Shown here in pieces: positions 33,928 through 41,627 of a DNA stretch of 64,000 bases (position 1 is its first letter; every line of letters starts with the position of its first letter). Source of the DNA: Novosphingobium taihuense (GTDB lineage: Bacteria; Pseudomonadota; Alphaproteobacteria; Sphingomonadales; Sphingomonadaceae); contig NZ_VLKJ01000004.1 in assembly GCF_007830315.1 (NCBI RefSeq), forward strand, positions 186,001-250,000, in the 5' to 3' direction. The position numbers were made by a program, and so were the translations under genes. Below the pieces are notes generated by a model that was given only the letters and a program-made list of their open reading frames with translations, searched no databases and was not told the DNA's origin.

Positions 33928-34947
33928 ATGGAGAGAAAAGCGCCAAACCTCGTGCATGTCGATGACAACCTTCCCGGCGTCACACGAAAGCGACGGGGAA
34001 AGGGTTGGGTTTATATCAACGCACGCGGTGAAAGGGTTGGCGATCCGGCGGAGATTGCGAGACTCAATGCGATTGCGTTGCCTCCTGCTTACACCGAAAC
34101 CTGGTATTGTCCTGCCGCCAACGGCCATATTCTTGCGACAGGGGTCGATGCCAAAGGGCGCAAGCAATATCGCTATCACCCAGATTTTCGCGCTGAACGT
34201 GAAGGCGAGAAATTTGACCGTTGCGCTGTTTTCGGACGCCTTCTCCCGCTGGTTCGCGCGCGGGTGGAGGAAGAACTGGCTTGCCGCGCCCTGACCCGTG
34301 ACCGCTGTATTGCCAGTATCGTGCGCCTGCTCGACACCGGAGGCATTCGCATCGGAAATGAAGCTTATGTGCGAGCCAACAGCACCTTCGGGGCAACGAC
34401 CTTGCGGATGCGGCACGCCGAGGTGAAGGGACAGGTCCTGCGTCTGCGTTTCAGGGCGAAGTCCGGTAAGGAGCAGGAGATGCGCGTTACCGACCGTGGT
34501 CTGGTCCGTTTCGTGCGCAAGATGCAGGATCTGCCTGGGCAGCACCTGTTTCAGTATCTCGACGAAACCGGCTGTGCCTGTCCAGTCGGATCGGCAGAGG
34601 TCAATGCGTGGCTGCGTGAAGTCATGGGCGAGGACTTTACCGCCAAGCACTTCCGTACATGGCGCGCCAGTGTCCTGGGTTTTGCCGTGCTCGCAAATGC
34701 CAAGGAGCGCATGCCTCTGAAAGGGCTGCTGGAGGAGGTGTCAGACCATCTCGGCAACACGCCTGCAATCGCGCGCAAGAGTTACGTGCACCCCGCCGTT
34801 CTGGCATTGGTCGAAGGTCAGGAGGAATGGCGCAAGAAATTGCGCCTACCACGCGCTTCGCGCTGGCTGTCACGGCATGAACGCGGGCTGATTGCTTTTC
34901 TTGAAGATGGTCCGGCAGCGGTCGAATTGCTTTCCGCTGCCGGATGA
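33928..34947 (+). CDS. DNA topoisomerase IB (poxvirus type)
   Basis: 339 residues from the ATG at 33928; the frame is open from 33712 but that part overlaps the divergent yghU gene and does not match the family. Visible active-site elements are R141 in GGIRIGNEAY, R243 in KHFRTWRASV, H274 in SDHLGNTPA and the nucleophile Y286 in ARKSYVHPAV. The enzyme relaxes supercoiled DNA by nicking one strand through a 3'-phosphotyrosine. Bacterial IB enzymes are accessory to gyrase and topo IA. It converges with the SurA-like gene, only 6 bp apart. Confidence 0.93.
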   Translation: MERKAPNLVHVDDNLPGVTRKRRGKGWVYINARGERVGDPAEIARLNAIALPPAYTETWYCPAANGHILATGVDAKGRKQYRYHPDFRAEREGEKFDRCAVFGRLLPLVRARVEEELACRALTRDRCIASIVRLLDTGGIRIGNEAYVRANSTFGATTLRMRHAEVKGQVLRLRFRAKSGKEQEMRVTDRGLVRFVRKMQDLPGQHLFQYLDETGCACPVGSAEVNAWLREVMGEDFTAKHFRTWRASVLGFAVLANAKERMPLKGLLEEVSDHLGNTPAIARKSYVHPAVLALVEGQEEWRKKLRLPRASRWLSRHERGLIAFLEDGPAAVELLSAAG

Positions 34948-34953
34948 CGCCGA

Positions 34954-36312
34954 TCAGTTGTATTCGATGACCGCATCGCGTCGAAGGTCGCGCAGATAGG
35001 TCTGAGCGCGCTTATTGACGCGGTCATCTTCCATCTGGGCCATCATTTCGTCGAAGTTCGGACCGCTGGTCACCTGCGGATCATCGCGACCGCAGAGCAT
35101 CAGCACGCGCACGCCTTCCTCGATCGAACCGAAGGGCGGCGTGGTCTGGCCGACGGGCAGGTTTAGCAGGGTTTCCTGCAGCGCGCCCGGTAGATCGCGT
35201 GCCTTGATCTGGTCATTGGCGACCACCGTTGCCCCGATCTTGTTGGCCTGAGCCTCAGCATCGCCACAGCCCTTGATCGCTTTCACCGTCGCTGCAAACT
35301 CTGCGGCACGCTTCGTTGCAACATCGCTGGTCGTGCCCTTGGGAAATTCGATCGAGATCTGCTTGAGGCTGAGCAGGGCATCGCGCGGGTCCGCGGTCAG
35401 CACCTGACGTTTGTCGATCAGGTACAGGATCGAGAAGCCACCGCGAATTTCGACAGGCCCTGCCAACTGACCGGGTGCCATGGTTCCGGCGGCCGCGCCA
35501 AGTTCTGACGGAAGCTGGGCAAGGCGAATCCAGCCAAGGTCACCGCCGACCGAAGCGGTCGACGCTTCGGAGTATTGGCGCGCGTAAGCCACGAAGCTGC
35601 CGCCCTGCTTGAGTTGCTCGACGATCTTTTCTGCGTTCGCGAAAACCTGAGCCTTGTTCTCGTCGTTCGCCGAGAGGAATATCTCGCCGATGCGGTATTC
35701 CTCGGTGCCCTTGGACGCCTGCAGGCGCTGGATCGCTTCCTGAACTTCGCCTTCGGAGATGTTCACGAACGGCTGGACGTTGCGGCGGAGCAGATTCTGC
35801 CAAGCCAGTTCGCCACGGATCTGTCGCTTGAGCGATGTTGCCGAAGAGCCGATGCGCGCCAGATACTTTTCCATCGCTTCGGGGGACTGGCCAAAGTTTT
35901 GGGTGGCAACGCGCTCATAAGTTGCGTCAACCTGAGCATCGTCAGCAGGGACGTCAGCCGCCTTGGCTTCCTGGATCTGCAGCGTCTCGTCGATGAGGTT
36001 GCGCAGCACCTGCATGCGCAAGCGTTCCTTTTCCTCGGCATCGATCTTGCCGCCATTGGCCGATACGATCAGCGCCAGGCGTTGTTCGACATCGGTGCCG
36101 GTGACGATTTCGCCGTTGATGATCGCAGTGGCGCGTCGCACATTCGGATCGTTTGTGCCGAACATCGTCGGGTTCGCCGGGATGTTCAGCGGAGTGTTGG
36201 CACCTTGCGCGAGGACCGGCGCTGCGGCCGATGAGAAGGCGGCAAGCGCCATCGCGGTGGAACCCAGCGTGCGCGAAATCGCCTTGCGGGTGATGTACAG
36301 CTTGGACGTCAT
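34954..36312 (-). CDS. SurA-like periplasmic peptidyl-prolyl isomerase/chaperone
   Basis: 452 residues from the ATG at 36312, which starts a signal peptide ending APVLAQ; the longer frame to 36453 lacks family resemblance. The SurA N-terminal region is present (RRATAIINGEIVTGTDVEQRLALI, LRMQVLRNLIDETLQIQEAKA), followed by one recognisable parvulin domain (YRIGEIFLSANDEN, GGSFVAYARQYSEASTASVGGDLGWI) and a more divergent second one. It folds or escorts outer-membrane proteins in the periplasm. It lies directly downstream of lptD, the same order seen in many proteobacteria (lptD-surA), although pdxA and ksgA do not follow. Confidence 0.92.
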   Translation of the reverse strand: MTSKLYITRKAISRTLGSTAMALAAFSSAAAPVLAQGANTPLNIPANPTMFGTNDPNVRRATAIINGEIVTGTDVEQRLALIVSANGGKIDAEEKERLRMQVLRNLIDETLQIQEAKAADVPADDAQVDATYERVATQNFGQSPEAMEKYLARIGSSATSLKRQIRGELAWQNLLRRNVQPFVNISEGEVQEAIQRLQASKGTEEYRIGEIFLSANDENKAQVFANAEKIVEQLKQGGSFVAYARQYSEASTASVGGDLGWIRLAQLPSELGAAAGTMAPGQLAGPVEIRGGFSILYLIDKRQVLTADPRDALLSLKQISIEFPKGTTSDVATKRAAEFAATVKAIKGCGDAEAQANKIGATVVANDQIKARDLPGALQETLLNLPVGQTTPPFGSIEEGVRVLMLCGRDDPQVTSGPNFDEMMAQMEDDRVNKRAQTYLRDLRRDAVIEYN

Positions 36313-36468
36313 GGTCTTGGAATTGGTCCTGTCGAACTGGCGCTCGGATGGCGGCCTTCTGTTATTCCGGTTCTCTGGCCGCGCACGGCTTAACCCAAGC
36401 TGAGTGGCGCATCGGACGCAAAAGGGCAATAGTCTGCAACCGCAACTCGCCATCGAATGGCATCGTCG

Positions 36469-38751
36469 CTACTTCACCCCAAGATTTTTGAGCGAGAGCG
36501 ACACTTGGAATGAGTTGCCGCGGACGGCGTCGCCAATGTTGACGTAATCCCTCCGCCATGTGAACGAAAGGTCAAGGCAGTCGTCGGTGTAGGCGACGCC
36601 GATGCGATGACGCAGCATCTGGAAGCCATCCGAGGTGCGCGTAGGGTCCTCGTCGCGGTTCGTCAGGTTGACGATGGCCGAACCGAACACCGAGAAGGTG
36701 CGAGTGATCGGGGTGCGTGCTGCAAAGCGCAACTCCTCGCGATCCTGCAGGTCCTCGAATGTCGAGACCACATTTCGGTTCAGCTTGAGATAGCCTGCCT
36801 CGATGTAGCGACGATGGTTGCCGATGGTGGCGTCGAACTCGTTGCGCCGCAGGGCAAAGCTGTCCTTGTCGAGCCGGAACCGGTGCGTGAACTTGATGAT
36901 GTCGCCGAAACGCACGGTGGTGCGGCCGACGTAGTCAGATGCCCGGTTCGTGAGGCCCGTCCCGTCTGGCAGGAGCGTGTCCTGCTTTGACAGGCGATAG
37001 CTCTGGCCGATGGTCGAAGTGATGCGCAAGCCGGGCCGCTGGAAGCTCCAGTCGAAGCCATAGGTGAAGCGCACGCCATCCTCGATCCGGTCGTGGCCGG
37101 GAAACCGGCTGAGCGCGAACAGGTTCGTGTCTTCAAGATCGACCGAGCGTGAATCTTCGTTCGGAATCTCGAAATTGCGCACGCTTGGAGTAGCAACAAC
37201 CTGAAAGCGCGGGGTCAAAACCTGTGTGCCGCCGAACACGCCGCCGACAAATGGCCACTTCACGTCAAGTGCGGCAGTGGCGATGCCGCGTGCCTGCCAT
37301 CCTGGCAGGCCGCGATAGACAGCGGTCGTGGTGAGTTCGTTCTCGGCGCTGTGATAGGCATCACCTCGCACCAATCCGGTCAAAGTCACTTCCTGACCAA
37401 GGCCAGTTATCGTGCGCAGGTCCCACTGCGCCTTTGCAAAGGCTCGCTGACTGTCTTGTCCTGCGGTGCGGAGGATGGCGAGGCTGTTGGCCTCGAACTC
37501 GAACCTGCCGGGAACCCCATCGAAAGTCATGCGGCGACGGTAGTCGATTGCGGGAAGGGCCAGAGGCACCATGCCCTGTGGATCGTTGACTCGCACGGTC
37601 TGCGTCACCCAGCCAGCGATAGATAGATAGCTGTCGTCGTCGATTCGCTCGAGGTTGAGGGAGGAGCGCAGCCGGTCATCGCGGCTGATGTCGTAGCGAC
37701 GCAGGAACGTGCGGTCAGAGGCCAGGCGGCCGTTGCCCGTCAGGCTCCAGTGCGGCGAGAACTGCAGCTTGCCGTTCGCCTCGATATAGCCGCGCCACGA
37801 CTGTTGGCTGGCATTCGCCGTTCCGGTCGATGTGCTGCCAAGCGGAATGCGCGAGCTGCGGGTGGCGTAGCCGGTAACCTGAAACGCGCCAAGATCGGTA
37901 AGATGTCGATACTTGGCGGTCAGCATCGGGAGCGAACCGGTGTAGAACGTGCCGGTCACGGCAAGATCGCGGTTGTCGGCGATGCGCCAGTACCAAGTCT
38001 CGCTGATTTCTGCGCCGTTGGCGGCGCCAAGGCGGAAATCAGGGATGAGCAAGCCGGTTTCAGCGCGGAAGTCCGATGTGTGGCCAAGGCCCGGCAGCGG
38101 CAGGATCGGCACGCCGAACATGCGCAGTGTCGCGCCCTTATACTTTACCCGCTTCTGCTTTGCGTCGAAGTAGACGCGGGCTGCGGTCACTTCCCAACTC
38201 GGCTTCTTCGGGCAACCCTTGCCGTCTTCAACCGCACAGCCCGAGTAGGCAGCGTTCTCGAGCGTCATATTGCCGAATTCGTCGCGCGTGCCACGCTCTG
38301 CGGCCAGCCGCCCGCCCGTGCGCAGGACCACGAGCAGATCCTCAATCGCCCCTGCCTTGAACTCGTCGGTCAGTTCGACCTTGTCGGTATAGACGATGTT
38401 GCCGTCTTCATCGACGAAGCGGATGTTGCCCGTGGCCAGGATCTGGCCGGTATTCCGATCCCACGTCACGTTGTCTGCCCGCACGGTCTGCGTCTCATGG
38501 CGCAGGACGACGTTGCCGTCGGCAAAGACCTTCTCGGCGTTGCTGTCGTACCGAACCTTGTCGGCTTCGAAGCGCACCTGATCGTCAACAGACGATTCGT
38601 CGCCAGCAGGCGATGCCAGTGGTGCTTCTTGCGCTTGCGCGTATGGCGCAAGGCAGGACAACAGCGCCAGCGCTGAAGGGGTGGCTGCAAGACGCGCAAG
38701 GCGCAAGCGTCGATAAAGGGCTTGCGGCTGCGGCCGCCGGGCGGGTTGCAT
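36469..38751 (-). CDS. lptD: LptD, lipopolysaccharide assembly outer-membrane protein
   Basis: 760 residues from the ATG at 38751 (a GTG at 38775 would add eight residues). After a signal peptide (ending PYAQA) comes an OstA-like beta-jellyroll (VRFEADKVRYDSNAEKVFADGNVVL, split by VWDR) and the LptD barrel with GVPILPLPGLGH, TDDCLDLSFTWRRDY and a terminal segment SFQVSLSLKNLGVK. LptD with LptE inserts LPS into the outer leaflet. Cysteines are sparse: the tail has one (TDDCLDL) and the jellyroll has two (SGCAVEDGKGCPKK), so the E. coli inter-domain disulfide pattern is only partly present. Downstream is the SurA-like gene. Confidence 0.93.
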   Translation of the reverse strand: MQPARRPQPQALYRRLRLARLAATPSALALLSCLAPYAQAQEAPLASPAGDESSVDDQVRFEADKVRYDSNAEKVFADGNVVLRHETQTVRADNVTWDRNTGQILATGNIRFVDEDGNIVYTDKVELTDEFKAGAIEDLLVVLRTGGRLAAERGTRDEFGNMTLENAAYSGCAVEDGKGCPKKPSWEVTAARVYFDAKQKRVKYKGATLRMFGVPILPLPGLGHTSDFRAETGLLIPDFRLGAANGAEISETWYWRIADNRDLAVTGTFYTGSLPMLTAKYRHLTDLGAFQVTGYATRSSRIPLGSTSTGTANASQQSWRGYIEANGKLQFSPHWSLTGNGRLASDRTFLRRYDISRDDRLRSSLNLERIDDDSYLSIAGWVTQTVRVNDPQGMVPLALPAIDYRRRMTFDGVPGRFEFEANSLAILRTAGQDSQRAFAKAQWDLRTITGLGQEVTLTGLVRGDAYHSAENELTTTAVYRGLPGWQARGIATAALDVKWPFVGGVFGGTQVLTPRFQVVATPSVRNFEIPNEDSRSVDLEDTNLFALSRFPGHDRIEDGVRFTYGFDWSFQRPGLRITSTIGQSYRLSKQDTLLPDGTGLTNRASDYVGRTTVRFGDIIKFTHRFRLDKDSFALRRNEFDATIGNHRRYIEAGYLKLNRNVVSTFEDLQDREELRFAARTPITRTFSVFGSAIVNLTNRDEDPTRTSDGFQMLRHRIGVAYTDDCLDLSFTWRRDYVNIGDAVRGNSFQVSLSLKNLGVK

Positions 38752-38849
38752 GGGTTGCCTATCGCACCAGTGCACCCTAACTGCAATTCCACATTTTTCA
38801 CGCTAGCCGATACGCGTCAAAGCGTGACGTCTTTCCGACAGGAGTTCCC

Positions 38850-40307
38850 ATGAAGGTCGTGTTCCGCACCAGCGATGCCCCGCTCCCCCGTCTCGTCACC
38901 CGGTTGGTGACGCAGGATATGCTTCCAGCAGACCTGGATGCGGTGGTGCGCGAAGGGGCGGCTGTGGCGCGGTTTAGTGGGAAGACCGGACAAGTGTTCG
39001 AGGCCTTTGTTGCGGGGGAAGGCGGTGTGAAGCGTCTTGCCCTTGCCGGGCTAGGCAAGGCTGACGCGGCAGAGCGCACTGCCAACCTCGAGAAGGCAGG
39101 TGCTGCGCTCACCGCCAAGTACCTGACCTCGGGCGAAGCGGGTCTGGCGATCGACTTCACTGGAACGGGTCTGACCGGGACAGAGGCTGCCTCGGTTCTG
39201 TTTGGTGCGCGCCTTCGCGCCTGGCGGCATGATGTCTATCGCACGAAGCTGGCGCAGGAGCAGAAGCCTTCACTGACAGAGATCGTGGCGGTTGGCGCGC
39301 CTGAAGGCACTGCTGCTGCTTGGGACATCGAGGCTGCTCTGGCCGAAGGCGTCGAGTTTACGCGCGAACTCGTCGCCGAACCTGCAAACATCATTTATCC
39401 CGAAAGCTTTGTCGAACGTGCCAAGGCCCGACTTGAAGGCACGGGCGTCGAGATCGTCGTCCTTGGTCTGGCTGAAATGACTGCGCTGGGCATGGGGGCA
39501 CTGCTGGGCGTTGCCCAAGGCTCGGTGCGCGAGCCCAGGCTGCTCGCAATGCGCTGGAAGGGGGCAGAAGCCGATAAGCCCACCGCCTTCGTCGGCAAGG
39601 GTGTGACTTTCGATACTGGCGGCATCTCGATCAAGCCAGCGGCCGGCATGGAGGACATGAAGTGGGACATGGGCGGCGCGGCTGCCGTTGCGGGCACCAT
39701 GCTCGCGCTCGCCCGGCGCAAGGCGAAGGCTGATGTCATTGGTGTTTGCGGGTTGGTCGAGAACATGCCCGATGGCAACGCCCAGCGTCCAGGCGACGTG
39801 GTGACCTCAATGTCGGGGCAGACGGTCGAAGTGATCAATACCGACGCCGAAGGCCGTCTGGTGCTTTGCGACGCGCTGACTTGGGTCCAGAAGGAGTATG
39901 CGCCCAAGACCGTGATCGACCTCGCCACGCTGACCGGCGCAATCATCATCTCGCTCGGACACGAGTATGGCGGCATGTTCAGCAACGATGATGCACTGGC
40001 GGCCAAGCTGGATGCAGCTGGGAAGGGCAGTGGCGACAAGCTTTGGCGCTTCCCGATCGGCGCGGCTTACGACAAGCTGATCGATAGCCCGATCGCCGAC
40101 ATGAAGAACGTTGGGCCCCGCTTTGGTGGCTCGATCACCGCGGCGCAGTTCCTGCAGCGCTACATCGACAAGGGCGTGGCTTGGGCGCACCTTGATATCG
40201 CGGGGATGGTCTGGGCCGACAAGCCGGGCCAGACTTGGGACAAGGGTGCGACGGGGTACGGTGTCCGCCTGCTCGACCGCTATGTCCGTGACGTGCTGGA
40301 GGTCTGA
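38850..40307 (+). CDS. pepA: Leucyl aminopeptidase (M17)
   Basis: 485 residues, normal length. The C-terminal catalytic domain contains the metal and bicarbonate-site motifs VGKGVTFDTGGISIKPAAGM, MGGAAAVAGTML and the family signature NTDAEGRLVLCDAL. This cytoplasmic hexamer removes N-terminal residues from peptides and in E. coli also binds DNA at xer sites. GACAGGAG precedes the ATG. Divergent from lptD, and 6 bp upstream of a small DUF2256 gene that overlaps holC, an arrangement (pepA-holC) conserved in proteobacteria. Confidence 0.96.
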   Translation: MKVVFRTSDAPLPRLVTRLVTQDMLPADLDAVVREGAAVARFSGKTGQVFEAFVAGEGGVKRLALAGLGKADAAERTANLEKAGAALTAKYLTSGEAGLAIDFTGTGLTGTEAASVLFGARLRAWRHDVYRTKLAQEQKPSLTEIVAVGAPEGTAAAWDIEAALAEGVEFTRELVAEPANIIYPESFVERAKARLEGTGVEIVVLGLAEMTALGMGALLGVAQGSVREPRLLAMRWKGAEADKPTAFVGKGVTFDTGGISIKPAAGMEDMKWDMGGAAAVAGTMLALARRKAKADVIGVCGLVENMPDGNAQRPGDVVTSMSGQTVEVINTDAEGRLVLCDALTWVQKEYAPKTVIDLATLTGAIIISLGHEYGGMFSNDDALAAKLDAAGKGSGDKLWRFPIGAAYDKLIDSPIADMKNVGPRFGGSITAAQFLQRYIDKGVAWAHLDIAGMVWADKPGQTWDKGATGYGVRLLDRYVRDVLEV

Positions 40308-40313
40308 TTTTTC

Positions 40314-40469
40314 ATGCCTAAGATGCGGCGCAAGTCAGATCTGCCGACCAAGACTTGCGCCGCGTGCGGCCTGCCGTTCACCTGGCGCAAGAAATGGGAG
40401 CGGGATTGGGACAACGTCAAATTCTGTTCCGATCGATGCCGCAGCGGCAAGGGCAAGGTGGCAGGCTGA
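40314..40469 (+). CDS. DUF2256 small zinc-ribbon-like protein
   Basis: 51 residues starting [19 protein letters not shown]. The pattern [18 protein letters not shown] followed by VKFCSDRCR is diagnostic of DUF2256: four cysteines in two CxxC-like pairs that should bind zinc. These very short proteins are widespread and uncharacterised. The start is 6 bp after pepA, with GGAGG just upstream inside the pepA end, and its TGA overlaps the holC ATG (TGATG), so it is translationally coupled to holC. Confidence 0.88.
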   Translation: MPKMRRKSDLPTKTCAACGLPFTWRKKWERDWDNVKFCSDRCRSGKGKVAG

Positions 40470-40900
40470 TGCGCGTCGATTTCTATCAGTTGTCAAATGA
40501 TCCTGCAGAACAGGTGCTTCCGCTGATCGCGCGCAACACGCTTTCGGCTGGAGAGCGACTGCTGATTGTATCAGAGGACGAAGCGCAGCTTCGCCGTGTC
40601 AGCGAGGCGTTGTGGACGCGGCTGCCCGAGACGTTCCTTGCCAACGGGCGCGCAGGCGGGGACCAGGAGGAACGCCAGCCGATTCTCCTGTCGGATACTC
40701 CCGAACCATCCAATGGCGCGCAGTTCATGGCGCTGGCCGACGGGGTTTGGCGCGAGGGACGCTTCAAGCGCGTGTTCTTGCTCTTCCCGCCCGCCCGTAT
40801 TGATGACGCACGCGGTTGCTGGCGCATGCTCGGCACGCGCGAAGGCGTCGAGCGGCGCTACTGGCGGCAGGAAGGTGGCAGGTGGAAGGAAGGGCCGTAA
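40469..40900 (+). CDS. holC: DNA polymerase III chi subunit
   Basis: 143 residues from the ATG at 40469, which overlaps the DUF2256 stop. [21 protein letters not shown] and RLLIVSEDEAQLRRVSEALW, then PILLSDTPEPSNGAQFMALADG, are typical HolC features. Chi joins the clamp loader through psi and contacts single-strand binding protein at the fork; psi is not known in alphaproteobacteria, so the coupling there may differ. The frame starting at 40355 is a longer version that covers the DUF2256 gene and is not favoured. Confidence 0.93.
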   Translation: MRVDFYQLSNDPAEQVLPLIARNTLSAGERLLIVSEDEAQLRRVSEALWTRLPETFLANGRAGGDQEERQPILLSDTPEPSNGAQFMALADGVWREGRFKRVFLLFPPARIDDARGCWRMLGTREGVERRYWRQEGGRWKEGP

Positions 40901-40977
40901 GCGCTATCCTTGCACCGCAGCACAAACATCGCTAGGGGCGCGCCCAACGAAATTCCAAATATCGCAAGGAACGTCCC

Positions 40978-41400
40978 ATGGCGGTTACCCGCACATTTTC
41001 GATCATCAAGCCCGACGCCACGCGCCGCAACCTGACCGGCGCGGTTACCAAGATGCTGGAAGAAGCAGGCCTTCGCGTCGTCGCTTCGAAGCGTATCCAC
41101 ATGTCGCGCGAGCAGGCTGAAGGCTTCTATGCCGTTCACCGTGAGCGTCCCTTCTTCAACGACCTCGTCGAGTTCATGATCTCGGGTCCGGTCGTCGTGC
41201 AGGTGCTCGAGGGCGAGAACGCCATGCAGCGCAATCGCGACATCATGGGGGCGACCAACCCGGCAAATGCAGAACCCGGCACGATCCGCAAGGAACTGGC
41301 AGAATCGATCGAAGCCAATACCGTCCATGGCTCGGACTCGGACGAGAATGCGGCGATCGAGATTGCCTACTTCTTCAAGCCGGAAGAAATCGTCGGCTGA
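40978..41400 (+). CDS. ndk: Nucleoside diphosphate kinase
   Basis: 140 residues, standard length. [20 protein letters not shown] at the N-terminus and [12 protein letters not shown] with the phospho-histidine H117 are definitive. The cytoplasmic enzyme passes phosphate from ATP to other nucleoside diphosphates. GCAAGGA precedes the ATG. It follows holC by 77 bp and ends in a strong hairpin. Confidence 0.98.
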   Translation: MAVTRTFSIIKPDATRRNLTGAVTKMLEEAGLRVVASKRIHMSREQAEGFYAVHRERPFFNDLVEFMISGPVVVQVLEGENAMQRNRDIMGATNPANAEPGTIRKELAESIEANTVHGSDSDENAAIEIAYFFKPEEIVG

Positions 41401-41422
41401 TCGGCACAAGCCATCGAACATG

Positions 41423-41455
41423 AACGGGCCGGAGCAGCGATGCTCCGGCCCGTTT
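41423..41455 (+). terminator. Hairpin terminator after ndk
   Basis: AACGGGCCGGAGCA (41423-41436), loop GCGA, TGCTCCGGCCCGTT (41441-41454): a perfect 14-bp stem 22 bp after the ndk stop. The T-run is short (GTTTGC), but stem strength and location make termination likely. Confidence 0.8.
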
Positions 41456-41474
41456 GCGTCTTGGTAGCTGGACC

Positions 41475-41500
41475 ATTGTACAATGTTGCAGGGATGCAAC
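41475..41500. promoter_or_regulatory. Two adjacent palindromes upstream of the second TonB receptor
   Basis: ATTGTACAAT (41475-41484) is a perfect 10-bp palindrome, directly followed by GTTGCA-GGGA-TGCAAC (41485-41500), a 6-4-6 inverted repeat. They lie about 130-150 bp before the receptor ATG at 41628, a sensible place for an activator or repressor. TTGCAT-like elements such as these are typical of regulators of the LacI/IclR or LuxR classes; none is encoded next door. Confidence 0.4.
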
Positions 41501-41627
41501 GCATCATTGCAAAAGATCTGTTATCATTAATAACCAACTTTGTATGTCCTGCGTACAACTGCTATGAAAGTAGCTGTTCCGAAACGAGAACAGGCGGGCC
41601 CTCGGGCTCATTCAGGGAGGATGCCTG

